DNA of 40,943 bases from a virus. Made by a program: the position numbers and the translations under genes. Below are positions 21,259 through 30,116 of this stretch, piece by piece (position 1 is the first letter of the stretch; the number at the start of each line of letters is the position of its first letter). Below the pieces are notes generated by a model, which was not told the DNA's origin, searched no databases, and worked only from the letters and a program-made list of their open reading frames with translations. Location: IMG/VR virus record IMGVR_UViG_3300032180_000021, positions 1 through 40,943 of that record. The stretch is one strand, 5' to 3'.

Positions 21259-22442
21259 CAGAATTTAATCCCGACGTTCATCATCATCGTCGGCGGCATG
21301 TTCGCGGAGGCTCCGGAGAACGTGCTTCCAGAGGTACCCGATACCGCAAGCGCGGCGATGCTGTGCGTATGGTTTACGGACGGATTGCCAGTGCTACCCG
21401 TTAGATTCGCGTTGATCGTCGCCTGCGAATTGCCGTTGACGACATCCTGCAGCTGAGCTCCGCTCCCGTCCCCTGTACCGTTCAAACCTCCGCCGGTCCC
21501 AGGATTGGAGGCAACCACCATATTTGCGGAGCTGATCGAGTGCGTGTGCGCCGGGCTGTCGTTTCCGGTGTTCGTCGCGCTCGTCGTGAAGCTGCCGGCG
21601 CCGTGAGTGTGGGACTGCACGTTCTGATCGCCGCCAACGCCGCCGAGCGTCGTGCCGGCGATGCCAGACACCCCGGCAGTCACGCGGTTCGCCGCGGATC
21701 CGCCCATGTTGTCCACGCCGAAGATCGTGCGGCCGCGCAGGTCCGGCAGGTTGAAATTGCCGCCCGATCCGCCGTACGTCGAGCCGTAGATCGCGAAGAG
21801 GTCGGCGTAGGTGGTCTGGCTGATCGCCTGGCCGAACGCCAGCAGCAAGCTCGAGGGAGTCGCCGCGCCGCCGAATTTCACCACCGCGCCGACCGGGATG
21901 CCATCCCCGCCGTAGGCGCCGGCGACGATGTGCATGTTCGTGCCGTCGTAGAACAGGCAGACCGGCTTCCCCTTGCGCGTCTCGTAGCCGGTCAGGGCAT
22001 TGCCGTTCAGCAGGACATTCTGGAACGTGGTCGAGTTCCAGTTCACCTGCATCGCGCCGGTGTTGGAATTCGCCGGGACGTACCAGTAGTAGGAGCCGGC
22101 CGCGTAGGCGGTCAGACCGAGCGGCGCGACGCCGGTCACCGTGTTTGTTCCGGCGATCGAGGTCACGTAGGTGCATGCGCCATCCTGGATCTGCCCGGCG
22201 GTCGGAAAGTTCGCTCGACCGGTCGCAGCGACCCCCGACTGAATCGCGGTGAATACGTTCGCCGACCCGAGCTGAGGCGTGGTTGCAAGCGCCGCCCCAT
22301 TCGAATTGACCTGGCTGACGATGAAGTTCAGGTCCGCCATCACCGGGACAGCGTCGATCGGCTGCCCGTTTGAGATGACGTTCGGCAGCGTCCCGATGAT
22401 CACCGGCGCGAAGAAGAACGAGAGGAGGCGTCGCAGGATCAT
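21258..22442 (-). CDS. Tail collar/fibre protein (394 aa)
   Basis: A 394-aa protein starting at ATG 22442 (ATGA overlap with the gp10-like gene). The first 16 residues (MILRRLLSFFFAPVII) form a basic/hydrophobic tag, then an anchor-like stretch PNVISNGQPIDA...VMADLN common in tail-fibre N-termini. Residues about 190-245 are a phage tail collar (MdpB-like) module, with GAVVKFGG, FGQAISQTTYADLFAIYG and NLPDLRGRTIFG. A Ser/Gly/Asn-rich end includes HTHS repeats. Likely part of the tail tip or fibre complex. Confidence 0.8.
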   Translation of the reverse strand: MILRRLLSFFFAPVIIGTLPNVISNGQPIDAVPVMADLNFIVSQVNSNGAALATTPQLGSANVFTAIQSGVAATGRANFPTAGQIQDGACTYVTSIAGTNTVTGVAPLGLTAYAAGSYYWYVPANSNTGAMQVNWNSTTFQNVLLNGNALTGYETRKGKPVCLFYDGTNMHIVAGAYGGDGIPVGAVVKFGGAATPSSLLLAFGQAISQTTYADLFAIYGSTYGGSGGNFNLPDLRGRTIFGVDNMGGSAANRVTAGVSGIAGTTLGGVGGDQNVQSHTHGAGSFTTSATNTGNDSPAHTHSISSANMVVASNPGTGGGLNGTGDGSGAQLQDVVNGNSQATINANLTGSTGNPSVNHTHSIAALAVSGTSGSTFSGASANMPPTMMMNVGIKF

Positions 22443-24079
22443 CGGGGCAGGGTGTTCGTGTAGCCGAGGTCCTGGTACCGGGCGTAAAACGTCCCGATCG
22501 ACAGGGCTCCGGAAGCCGGGGTCGTGACCTGCAGGGCGAGCTTCTGGAAGACGAGCGGGGTCGTCCAGGGGATCGTGTAGACCTTCGGCAGCGCGACCGA
22601 CGAGGTCCACAACCCGCCGCCTCCCCACAGCGCGCCACCTCCCCACAGGAGCGCGGTCGCCAGGGTGTTCACCACGACCTGGTTGAGCGGATTCTGCAAT
22701 TCATCCAGCGCGGTGACCACGTATGCCTGGCTCGCCCCGGACGCCGCGAGCTCGATGGTCGACTCGACGACTTGCTTCTGCGTCATCGTGCCGTCCTTCG
22801 GCAGCGTGGCCGGCTGGAGCACCGGTGAGATCGTCGTTCCGTTGTCGTTGTAAACGCTGGTCGAATTGGCCTGGGTATCGCTCCGAAAGAGGATGCCCGG
22901 GAAGGTGTTGCTCGCCAGCACGAAGAACTGGTTGATCGAATCGGCGCAGTGGTACGGGAAGCTGTGCGGTCCGTGCCAGCGCCGGCGATGGTCGTCCCAC
23001 CAGTAATCGTTGCGCGCGGTGATGCCGAGGATCGTTGTGTCGAGGGACACCCGCCAGATCGTGCCCTCGTAGTTCCCGCAGGCACGGGAATACATCGTGC
23101 AGTTCTGAAACGGCGCCTGGATGTCCGGCTCGGTGTCGCCGGGCGAGTGCGTCAGCGGGATCACCGCGCCCAGGGGGTTGATGTAGTAGGGGCCGGAGGT
23201 GCCGGCGAAGTAGACGCCCGACTGCGACTGGACGGCCGTGCGCGGCGAGAGCGTGCCGATGTTCAGGCTGAGATAGTTCAGCGCGAGTGTTCCGTTGCCG
23301 ATGCCCGTCCCGTCGCCGGTGACCTGCCAGGTCTCCGAGCGCTTGAAGATGATCAGCGCCGCGATCACGCCGCTGGAGGCGGTCTGCTCCGGCAGGCCGA
23401 CCATGCCCTGGATCTGGTCCTGGTTCCCGATGGTGAGCTGCTGGCTCGCGTTCGTGCGGGTGGTCGGATTCAACGAATCGGAGAACGGAACCTGCGCGTT
23501 CGCACATCCGAAATAGGCGCGGTTGTTGAAGTTGGCCACGCACACCGGCAGGCTCGGCAGGGCATTCGTCGCCAGATCGCCGATGTTGTAGGTCGGGGAG
23601 GCCGGGTTGCTGACGTCGATCACGCCGAACATGTTCCCGGCGGTCCCCGGGTATCCCGGGTGCGTGATGATGATCTTCGAGGCGATCATCGCCATCGTCG
23701 GCGGGACCCAGTCGCCCGATGTGCTCTGCGTGGTCGGACAGGTGGCGCCGGTGATCGTGCCGCCGATCGTCACGAATGCCATCGTCGCGGTGTCGTAGCA
23801 GAACGGCTCGTCCTTCCCGGCGTTGCGCGAGGTGGCGATCATGCCGTAGACCCGCGTGCCGATCGCCACGAAGATGCTGATCACGCCGGGCGAGCTGAAG
23901 CCGCCGAACGTGGTCAGCGCGGTGACCCCTGGGCGGCAGGCCAGGAGCTCGGGGTTCGACTGATCGAAGATCAGGTCTTTCAGGATCCGGCAGGCGCCGC
24001 GGAACGTGTCGGTGGAATCCCAGGCGTCATGAAGACCCTTCGGCGTGAACCGAATCGTCTTTGCCTTGGCGATCCCCAT
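22439..24079 (-). CDS. P22 gp10-like packaged DNA stabilisation protein
   Basis: A 546-aa protein whose pattern resembles P22 gp10, a tail-hub protein that seals the portal and holds the packaged DNA. The opening region FRGACRILKDLIFDQSNPEL and many beta/turn segments (TRVYGMIATSR, NNRAYFGC) are in keeping with a beta-propeller-like hub. It follows the gp4-like adaptor with one small gene between. Short-tailed phage architecture supports the call. Confidence 0.75.
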   Translation of the reverse strand: MGIAKAKTIRFTPKGLHDAWDSTDTFRGACRILKDLIFDQSNPELLACRPGVTALTTFGGFSSPGVISIFVAIGTRVYGMIATSRNAGKDEPFCYDTATMAFVTIGGTITGATCPTTQSTSGDWVPPTMAMIASKIIITHPGYPGTAGNMFGVIDVSNPASPTYNIGDLATNALPSLPVCVANFNNRAYFGCANAQVPFSDSLNPTTRTNASQQLTIGNQDQIQGMVGLPEQTASSGVIAALIIFKRSETWQVTGDGTGIGNGTLALNYLSLNIGTLSPRTAVQSQSGVYFAGTSGPYYINPLGAVIPLTHSPGDTEPDIQAPFQNCTMYSRACGNYEGTIWRVSLDTTILGITARNDYWWDDHRRRWHGPHSFPYHCADSINQFFVLASNTFPGILFRSDTQANSTSVYNDNGTTISPVLQPATLPKDGTMTQKQVVESTIELAASGASQAYVVTALDELQNPLNQVVVNTLATALLWGGGALWGGGGLWTSSVALPKVYTIPWTTPLVFQKLALQVTTPASGALSIGTFYARYQDLGYTNTLPR

Positions 24080-24097
24080 GCTCTCAGAAGCCCTGTA

Positions 24098-24325
24098 TCA
24101 GTCGCCGCCGGTCGGGCTTTCGAAGGCGCCGGTGCCGGCGACCGGATCGGACGGCCCGCCAGAGAACGGCTGTTCTGTTTTGGCGCTGACCACCACGATG
24201 GCCAGACCGCGGTCGAAGGTGAAGCTCTGGCTCTGCCCTGCCAGGAGGATGGTCTCCTGCCCATCGGCAATGACCTTCAGTTTCTCGCCGTTCGCGTACA
24301 CGGAAATGCTCTGCTTCGTTGCCAT
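24098..24325 (-). CDS. Small hypothetical protein between adaptor and hub (75 aa)
   Basis: A 75-aa beta-rich protein (ISVYANGEKLKVIADGQETI, then AIVVVSAKT) with a Gly/Pro-rich tail, rather like a small structural or decoration domain. It is encoded between the gp4-like and gp10-like genes. No recognised family. Confidence 0.65.
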   Translation of the reverse strand: MATKQSISVYANGEKLKVIADGQETILLAGQSQSFTFDRGLAIVVVSAKTEQPFSGGPSDPVAGTGAFESPTGGD

Positions 24326-24335
24326 GCTGATCTCC

Positions 24336-25031
24336 CTATCCGGTGACCTTCGTCGGCCTCAACGTGCGATTGGTATGGAAGCGGCGCGGATCCAAGCGAA
24401 CCGCGCGCACCGTTTGCTGCTCATCGCCCTCCATGCAGAGGTGGACACGGAGCTCCTCATCGAGCCGCATGGTCCACTTGTCGTGTCGATCGTCGTCGGT
24501 GATCTCGAACAGGCGCACGGCGACCGCGCGGGTCAGCCAGTCGTAGTCGGGGAACCATGGGATCGCGCTCGAGGTCTCCGGCGTCACGATGTCCGGCTGC
24601 TGGACCATGTAGCGGTGGGTGAGCGTGATCTGCCCGGACGATTGCGGGTAGATGTAGACCTGTGCGAGGCCGGGCGGGTTCTGAGTCTGCGGGCTCAGGT
24701 CGGTCGCATACTCGTAGGGATAATTCGAGATGGACGGATCCTTGAACTCGGCGTCGTACTGCTCGATCGTCACCGGATAGAGGAAGTACGGCAGATTGTT
24801 GACCTGGTAAAACAGGTCGTAGGTCCGCAGGTAATTCGCTTCGAGGTTGAACGGTCCGTTGCTGTTGGCCTGGACCGTGAGGAACTGTGTGAACCGGTTG
24901 ATCTTCAGATCTCGGTGGAGAACGAGATCCAGCAGCACCTTGTTAAGGCAGCGCCCTCCGTAGGCGATCATGCCGGGGACTTTCGCGATGGTGCATGCGT
25001 CCGCGACGATTTGCTGGCATGTCAGAGACAC
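24336..25031 (-). CDS. P22 gp4-like head-tail adaptor
   Basis: A 231-aa protein starting at GTG 25031. The order of motifs (CLNKVLLDLVLHRDLKIN, then FNLEANYLRTYDLFYQVN, then a PDIVTPETSS/WFPDYDWL section) resembles the P22 gp4 family of head-tail adaptors. P22 gp4 binds the portal and completes the neck. Only a small gene separates it from the gp10-like hub, as in P22-like tail machines. Confidence 0.75.
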   Translation of the reverse strand: MSLTCQQIVADACTIAKVPGMIAYGGRCLNKVLLDLVLHRDLKINRFTQFLTVQANSNGPFNLEANYLRTYDLFYQVNNLPYFLYPVTIEQYDAEFKDPSISNYPYEYATDLSPQTQNPPGLAQVYIYPQSSGQITLTHRYMVQQPDIVTPETSSAIPWFPDYDWLTRAVAVRLFEITDDDRHDKWTMRLDEELRVHLCMEGDEQQTVRAVRLDPRRFHTNRTLRPTKVTG

Positions 25032-25034
25032 CCG

Positions 25035-25460
25035 TCATCCCTCAACACTCACGAGCTTGCTGATCTTCCCGCGGATGTCTTCGATCACCTTGTCCATCTG
25101 CGGGATGTTCTCGTAGAGCTTGGCGATGGTCCTCGGCATGTTTTCGAGCGTCTGCTGGTCAGACGATGTGAGCTTCGCCTTCTTCCTGGCGCGCTCCTGC
25201 AGGTCGCGGAGCACGCTGGCGGCATCGTCGATCTGCTTCTGAGCGGCTTCCTTCGTCTTCTCCCAGTGCATGATCTCGCAGCGCAGCCGGTGAGCCTCCA
25301 TCACGTGGTGGTACAGCTCCACGCGGCGGTTCATCGTCTCCATCGTGTCCTCGGCAAGCAGGTACGCGGAGACCGCCATCGTGCGGCCGTCGACGAGCTG
25401 GACGTTCAGCTGGAAATTGCCAACGACCGTGGCGGCGGGCGGTCCCTGCACTTCGTTCAT
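25035..25460 (-). CDS. Coiled-coil hypothetical protein (141 aa)
   Basis: A 141-aa protein: a beta-like start (FQLNVQLVDGRTMAVSAYLL), then two long charged helices (about 40-90 and 100-135), likely a coiled coil. It overlaps the upstream gene by an ATGA. Lying between capsid-related and adaptor genes, it may be a head-completion or chaperone protein. No family recognised. Confidence 0.65.
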   Translation of the reverse strand: MNEVQGPPAATVVGNFQLNVQLVDGRTMAVSAYLLAEDTMETMNRRVELYHHVMEAHRLRCEIMHWEKTKEAAQKQIDDAASVLRDLQERARKKAKLTSSDQQTLENMPRTIAKLYENIPQMDKVIEDIRGKISKLVSVEG

Positions 25461-25987
25461 GCCGCCCTCCGATCGCCGCGCAGCGTGACCTCACGCATGC
25501 GCCGGTAGGCGTTCTCGTTCGAGCCCTTGATGTTCGACTCGTGGGTCCAGGACCGATTGACCTGGTCCATCAGCACCCGCAGCGTGCCGGTCGTCACCCG
25601 ATAGGTCTGGCCGTGGAAGAACGGCATCCCGTTGATCCGCACATCCATCCCGCCCGATGGCGGCAGATCGATCGTGTACTCCCAGAGCTCCGTCTCGCGA
25701 TCGCGCTCCTCGCCCTGGACGATGTCGTGTTCCGTCGTCTTGCCGATCAGGCGGGCGCGCGACGAGGTGAAGGCGATCGCCGCCCCCTGGTCCTGCTGGG
25801 CGACCTCGAGCTGCTCGGTGAGGCGCTTGACCTCCTCGAGCAACTCCTCGCGGGTCTTCTCGCGTGGCGGGACAAGCTCGGCCGTCGCGGCGGTGGCGGC
25901 CTGGGCATCCTCGGCCGCCTTCTTCGCCCGTGCGGCCTCTGCAGCCCGTGACTGCTCGAACGTCGGCTTGTCGAACTTGTCAGCCAT
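25457..25987 (-). CDS. Hypothetical virion-associated protein (176 aa)
   Basis: A 176-aa protein starting at ATG 25987 with GGAG six bases upstream; a TTG three bases further upstream is open but poorly spaced. A helical Ala/Lys/Glu-rich first half (residues 15-75) is followed by a beta-rich domain (WEYTIDLPPSGGMDVRING and PFFHGQTYRVTTGTLRVLM). It directly follows the capsid gene. It could be a head decoration or scaffold-related protein; the assignment is positional. Confidence 0.65.
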   Translation of the reverse strand: MADKFDKPTFEQSRAAEAARAKKAAEDAQAATAATAELVPPREKTREELLEEVKRLTEQLEVAQQDQGAAIAFTSSRARLIGKTTEHDIVQGEERDRETELWEYTIDLPPSGGMDVRINGMPFFHGQTYRVTTGTLRVLMDQVNRSWTHESNIKGSNENAYRRMREVTLRGDRRAA

Positions 25988-25999
25988 CAATCACTCCGA

Positions 26000-27400
26000 T
26001 CAGGCTTGGGTTCCGGCGTTGTAGCCCGGCGTGAACGCGGAGCTCGACTCCACCCGGGCGAAGAAGCCCTGGTTCAAGATGATCGAGCCGTAGAAAATCT
26101 TCCAGGACACGACTCGCGTCTGGTTCAGCGGGTCGCTCTTGTCCGCGCCCGTCAGGTAGTGGAACTCGGGGTTCTCGAGCAGCACCTGGCCGTAGGCGTG
26201 ATTCCCGATGTAAATCGTCGGGAATACGTAGACGCCGGTGGCCGGCGCGGCGGGCGGCGTTTGCGCCTGGCCGATGCCCGTGAGCACGACCGTCGTGTTT
26301 GGCGGCAGCTGAACCGCCTGGCCAGCCAGCGGGCCGGTCGCCGGTCCGGAGGCGGAGAGCCCCAGGTGCGCAGGCGAGGTCGCCGTGTCGAGGTAGACGT
26401 TGAACACGTACCCCGGCAGGTTCGGCGTGGTCACGGACACCGAGCCGATCGGGCCGGTGACGGAGATGGAGTTGGAGACCTGGTAGATCTGCTGCTCGAC
26501 CGAGGTCTGCGCGGGCAGACCCGTCAGCTGGATGTAGTAGGTGCCGGTAGCCAGCGCGCCGCCCGAGGAGCTCGCCGTGCCCTGGATGGCGGCCACGCCG
26601 ACCCAGTAGGGCATCATGTTCGATTCGACGTAGCGCGCGCCGCCCCACGCGCCGAGCTCGTTGTTGTAGAGCCGGTTGACGTCGGACATCGCCCAGGCCG
26701 TGTTGATCTGCGCGTTCTCGCGCATGTCCTGGGCGACCAGCGGGTGCGTCAGCGCCACGTAGTGCTGGACGGTCTGCGGCGAGCGTGACGGGTTCCGGTA
26801 GGCGCCCGCCTCGATCATCATGTCCTCGCGCTCATCGCCGTTGAACCGCGGGACGCCGTAGGTGAGGAGCGAGCCGATCATGCGGTTCGCCTCGTGAGGC
26901 GAGAGCACGTCGGAGCCGACCAGCGATGCGCGGTTCGCCCGCGAGTTCACGTAGTTGACCTGGTTGCCGGCGATCAGCGTGTTGAACGTGTTCCGCTCGA
27001 GCGTCTCCGGCAGCTGCAGGCTGACCAGCTGGATCGCCTGCTGGAAGAGCGGATGCTTGATCGTCAGGTTCGCGACGTCAGTGATGATGACCCGATCACC
27101 CCACTGCTGCGCCTGGGCGGTGACCTGCTTCAGGGTCATCGGCTCGCCCGGCGGCGCGACGCCTTCCTGGAGCGGCGCGAACGGCAGCGGCAGGCGCTCG
27201 TAGCGCGATGCCGTGTAGGTGGTTCCTCGGTTGACGTCCAGCCGCAGAGGTTTGCCGAATTGGTAGGCGACGAGCTGGCGGCGTGCGAGCGGCTCGACTT
27301 CCTCCTGGATGAAGGCCTCGACATCGGCCTGGAAGCCGCCCGCTTGGTTAATCACCGGCAGGGCGAAAAACGCGGCAAGGATCTGGAACAGACGTTTCAT
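26000..27400 (-). CDS. Major capsid protein, N4-gp56-like, with inserted domain
   Basis: A 466-aa protein resembling the N4-gp56 family of HK97-fold capsid proteins, with motifs such as VTAQAQQWGDRVIITDVANL (about 95-115), ETLERNTFNTLIAGN and PHEANRM. Residues about 275-390 look like an inserted Ig-like beta domain (TGTYYIQLTG, then YVFNVYLDT), before the final VYVFPTIYIG and PEFHYLTGAD. The N-terminus MKRLFQILAAFFALP is a basic/hydrophobic tag of the sort seen in neighbouring virion genes. It comes right after the scaffold gene. Confidence 0.85.
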   Translation of the reverse strand: MKRLFQILAAFFALPVINQAGGFQADVEAFIQEEVEPLARRQLVAYQFGKPLRLDVNRGTTYTASRYERLPLPFAPLQEGVAPPGEPMTLKQVTAQAQQWGDRVIITDVANLTIKHPLFQQAIQLVSLQLPETLERNTFNTLIAGNQVNYVNSRANRASLVGSDVLSPHEANRMIGSLLTYGVPRFNGDEREDMMIEAGAYRNPSRSPQTVQHYVALTHPLVAQDMRENAQINTAWAMSDVNRLYNNELGAWGGARYVESNMMPYWVGVAAIQGTASSSGGALATGTYYIQLTGLPAQTSVEQQIYQVSNSISVTGPIGSVSVTTPNLPGYVFNVYLDTATSPAHLGLSASGPATGPLAGQAVQLPPNTTVVLTGIGQAQTPPAAPATGVYVFPTIYIGNHAYGQVLLENPEFHYLTGADKSDPLNQTRVVSWKIFYGSIILNQGFFARVESSSAFTPGYNAGTQA

Positions 27401-27423
27401 GTGGAACCTCGGGGCGGGCGTGC

Positions 27424-28239
27424 TCAGATGGATTGGTTCTCCAGCCTGGCGCGCCGGCGCTCGCTTTCCGTATTTGCCGGTCGACGTGACACGTCGCCTC
27501 GCGCGCGGACCGTGGGATTACCCCGCTGGTCGGCTGGAAGTCGGTTCACGTTGGGTGCGTTGTCTTCTGTGGTGGTTCGCCGGCCGGGTTTGGCCGTGGA
27601 CGGCTTGAACTTTCCCTCGCGGATATCGCGGCCGAGGAGCGTGTCGAAGAGCACTTGCCGCGGCGGCGGGGTGCCACCGTTGCGGCGAATGGTCTCGACG
27701 AACTGCTCGACCCGATCGCGGTACTTCTCCATCGTGGGATAGCTCCGCGCGGATGCATCGTAGGCGGAGATATCGCGGGCGTCCGCTGCATCGATCCGTG
27801 CCTGCGCTGCGTCGCGCTGCGTCGCTCTGAGCGTCCGGTTCGCATTGACCCAGTACCGCTGCTCGTCCGTCGACTGTGGGTTGCGGAGGATGTTCTCCTC
27901 CTCCTGCCACTGCCGCTGTTCGGCGGTTTGAGTCTGACTGCGCTGGTGCGCCTCGAGCTGCGATCGCGCTTGATCGCGTTCGCGCTCTGCGTCCTGCGCA
28001 CGCCGGCGAGCTTCGATGACCGCCTGCTCACGCCGTCCGGGCCCACGGGTGGGCTGCTCGTTCGACTGATCAGCACTCAGATCATCGCTGCTGTCGTCCA
28101 GCGGATCACCATCACCGGGATCGGGCGGATCCTCCGGCGGCAGATCATCATCGCCGCCTTGGTCCGTCGTCCCCGGGTCGGCATCGCCTTCTGCGCGCAG
28201 TACCAGGAACCACAACAACCATCGCATCCAACTACTCAT
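27424..28239 (-). CDS. Scaffolding protein
   Basis: A 271-aa, highly charged, largely helical protein. After a hydrophobic N-terminus (MSSWMRWLLWFLVLRAE) comes an acidic Asp/Pro tract, then a long Arg/Gln/Glu coiled coil (about 70-160), then a basic, Pro-containing C-terminus. This make-up (acidic disordered plus coiled coil plus basic tail) and the place directly before the capsid gene mark a scaffold. Capsid binding is usually through the C-terminus; the N-terminal hydrophobic tag is unusual. Confidence 0.8.
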   Translation of the reverse strand: MSSWMRWLLWFLVLRAEGDADPGTTDQGGDDDLPPEDPPDPGDGDPLDDSSDDLSADQSNEQPTRGPGRREQAVIEARRRAQDAERERDQARSQLEAHQRSQTQTAEQRQWQEEENILRNPQSTDEQRYWVNANRTLRATQRDAAQARIDAADARDISAYDASARSYPTMEKYRDRVEQFVETIRRNGGTPPPRQVLFDTLLGRDIREGKFKPSTAKPGRRTTTEDNAPNVNRLPADQRGNPTVRARGDVSRRPANTESERRRARLENQSI

Positions 28240-28277
28240 GTCCTGCTCTCCAAGAAGGTTACGCCTTCAACGCGAGG

Positions 28278-28296
28278 TGACTCGTTACGTGAGTCA
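28278..28296. promoter_or_regulatory. Inverted repeat upstream of scaffold gene
   Basis: TGACTC and GAGTCA arms (6 bp) flank GTTACGT. A second hairpin, GAAGG/CCTTC (28254-28268), lies nearer the scaffold start. Both occupy the 70-base gap before the scaffold/capsid genes. A role in processing or attenuation is possible; no T-run and no promoter boxes are convincing. Confidence 0.35.
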
Positions 28297-28309
28297 ATCG
28301 AAAATCTCA

Positions 28310-28858
28310 TCAGAGGGTGCCCGCGCCGATGTCGACCATCGTCACGGTGCCGGCGCTCGTGTTCACGTTCACGAGGAAGTCGCGCCAGGTATTGGTGCCG
28401 GCGGTGGCGGCGTTCCCCACGACCGTCACGCCTGTCCCACCGGTCACCGTCGTAGTCTGTCCGAGACCGTCGTTGATATAGCGCCAGCGGAAGCTGAAGC
28501 TGGAGTTCGGCCCGGGGTTCAGCCCGCCGCCTGGGATCTGCGCGCCGAGCTGCGCGATGATCTGAGCGGCCGTCGGTGTCGTCAGCGTCACGGCGCCGCC
28601 CGGGGCTCCGGAGTGATCGAAGTAGCCGCAGAGGAACTGCGCGGCGGTCGGGCTCGGCGTCTGCGAGGAGGAGACGAACGCGTTCAGCGTGTTGCCGAGC
28701 GACCAGACCAGATTGTTCAGCAGGGCGAAATAGCCGTAGAAGCCGCTCGCATCGTTTTGCGTGAGTCCGCCGGGCGGGTTGATCGGGACGCCCGGGTAGC
28801 TGGTCGTGTTCGCCGCAGCGAGCGAAAAGAATCGGAGGAGCCGGGCGAGGAGTCTCAT
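28310..28858 (-). CDS. Virion-associated beta-rich protein (182 aa)
   Basis: A 182-aa protein from ATG 28858 (the longer open frame is a shadow). It begins MRLLARLLRFFSLAA, the same basic/hydrophobic tag as its neighbours, then an anchor-like region with NNLVWSLGNTLNAF, then a Gly/Thr/Val-rich beta domain (TTTVTGGTGVTVVGN). Looks like a surface or fibre-like virion protein. Three bases separate it from the upstream gene. Confidence 0.7.
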   Translation of the reverse strand: MRLLARLLRFFSLAAANTTSYPGVPINPPGGLTQNDASGFYGYFALLNNLVWSLGNTLNAFVSSSQTPSPTAAQFLCGYFDHSGAPGGAVTLTTPTAAQIIAQLGAQIPGGGLNPGPNSSFSFRWRYINDGLGQTTTVTGGTGVTVVGNAATAGTNTWRDFLVNVNTSAGTVTMVDIGAGTL

Positions 28859-28860
28859 GG

Positions 28861-29658
28861 TCAGGCAGTCAGCGCCGCGCCGGTGATGGCAAACATCCCC
28901 TGCAGCGTGACGGCTGCGTTGTAGACCGCGACGGCAGCGCCCGACGGAATCGGCGTCGAGATGGCAGCGGCGATCGTGATGTTCAGGCTCGACACGTTCG
29001 TGACCGTGCCGACTACCTGATACGCGGTTCCCGCGCCGACGACGAGCTGCGAGCCGACGATGATGCCGGTCGCGGAGGTGACGGGGATCACGGCCGGGTT
29101 TGTGCCCGCCGCGACGGCCGCGGTCGTGGTCGTGTTGTTCGTCGCGACGGCGCCGGCGGCGAGGTAGTTCGCCAGGTTCGTGATCTTCCACTGGAAGAGG
29201 CGCATCGCGAGCGTCGCGGTTGTGGTCGTGCCGCCCAGCGTGACGTTCGTGCCGGCGACCATGGTGAGCGTGCCGGTGTTCGCATTGCCGAGGATGGTGA
29301 GCGCGGTCTGCCCGATGTAGCCGTTCGGAATTGCGGCGACGAGGTTGAGCGCGGTATCGGTCGTATCGGACAGGCCGGCGCCGCCCGAGCGGAGGATGAT
29401 CAGGCCGGGACCGTTGAAGCCGGAGAGCGCGGCGGCGTTCCAGGTCTGGTTAGCGGCGTTCGCGAGCGCGGCGTAGTTCCACTGCCCATACTGCGGGGCG
29501 CCAGCGAGCTGCAGGGACGCCAAGAATTGGGCGAACGCGGCGTTGTTCGGCACCGCCCCGTCCATTTCCATCCCGGAGGGGCCGCCTGGCTGCGCCACTG
29601 CTGTCGGAAACGTCGGGATGACCCCGGGTCGGAGAAACGACAGCAGACGCCTGTGCAT
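28861..29658 (-). CDS. Virion-associated beta-rich protein (265 aa)
   Basis: A 265-aa protein starting at ATG 29658 with AGGAG seven bases upstream. N-terminus MHRRLLSFLRPGVIP is the same type of tag. The rest is Ala/Gly/Thr/Val-rich beta (TLTMVAGTNVTLGG; ATGIIVGSQLVVGAG), with few charges, as in fibre-like or decoration proteins. It is the first gene after the promoter at 29700-29728 and is followed by the 182-aa paralogue-like gene. Confidence 0.7.
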   Translation of the reverse strand: MHRRLLSFLRPGVIPTFPTAVAQPGGPSGMEMDGAVPNNAAFAQFLASLQLAGAPQYGQWNYAALANAANQTWNAAALSGFNGPGLIILRSGGAGLSDTTDTALNLVAAIPNGYIGQTALTILGNANTGTLTMVAGTNVTLGGTTTTATLAMRLFQWKITNLANYLAAGAVATNNTTTTAAVAAGTNPAVIPVTSATGIIVGSQLVVGAGTAYQVVGTVTNVSSLNITIAAAISTPIPSGAAVAVYNAAVTLQGMFAITGAALTA

Positions 29659-29673
29659 TGACAATCTCCTGAT

Positions 29674-29687
29674 AGTGAGCGCTTACT
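29674..29687. promoter_or_regulatory. Palindrome AGTGAGCGCTTACT, copy 1 (late operator candidate)
   Basis: A 14-bp imperfect palindrome (one mismatched pair), just downstream of the minus-strand promoter at 29700-29728 and before the RBS of the 265-aa gene. The identical sequence on the opposite strand lies in the spacer of the promoter at 38340-38368. Shared protein binding is probable. Confidence 0.7.
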
Positions 29688-29699
29688 GACTTTGCGGGC

Positions 29700-29728
29700 T
29701 TATGCCACTAAAAGACCATGCATGTCAA
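29700..29728 (-). promoter_or_regulatory. Internal late promoter
   Basis: Minus strand: -35 TTGACA (29723-29728), 17-base spacer, -10 GCATAA (29700-29705). Operator-like copy 1 lies at about +13 to +26. It lies in the 90-base gap between the 121-aa and 265-aa genes and would raise expression of the scaffold/capsid part of the late arm. Confidence 0.65.
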
Positions 29729-29749
29729 GGGGATGCCCGCCGAAGCGTG

Positions 29750-30115
29750 CTAAAAGCCCTCGCCGCAGTTCCAGTAGATCGAATTCGGACCACCGGAAAG
29801 CGCGAGGCCGAGCAGGTAGACCTTCGTGCCGGCGCGGAAGGCGGCGACGTACTGCGCGGGGATCGTGATCGTGCCGAAGAAGCCCGGCGGGAGCATAAAG
29901 CCGGGCTGCGGCGTGCCGGAGACCGGAAGCGTCGGACCGTTCGTGTTCTGCAACGAGAACTGGATGAAGGTCCCCGTCGTGCCCGAGTTCCAGACGAAGA
30001 TCTGGCCGTTCTCGTTGATCGTCGTGATCTGCTGCGAATTCGTGCCGGATGCGTATGGCGTCGCGACGGCGAGCGTGAAGCAGCTCTCGGTCGGGGTGAA
30101 AGGCGCTGCGATCAT
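29750..30115 (-). CDS. Hypothetical virion protein (121 aa)
   Basis: A 121-aa beta-rich protein (TIPAQYVAAFRAGTKVYLLG; QQITTINENGQIFVWNSG). Gly/Thr/Pro-rich with few charges. Lies between the lectin-like gene and the late promoter. Possible decoration or fibre-associated protein, no family recognised. Confidence 0.65.
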   Translation of the reverse strand: MIAAPFTPTESCFTLAVATPYASGTNSQQITTINENGQIFVWNSGTTGTFIQFSLQNTNGPTLPVSGTPQPGFMLPPGFFGTITIPAQYVAAFRAGTKVYLLGLALSGGPNSIYWNCGEGF

Positions 30116-30116
30116 T

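Noticed and set aside
28278-28297. Promoter at the inverted repeat before the scaffold gene
   Set aside because: TTGACT is present but no acceptable -10 follows at 16-18 bases.
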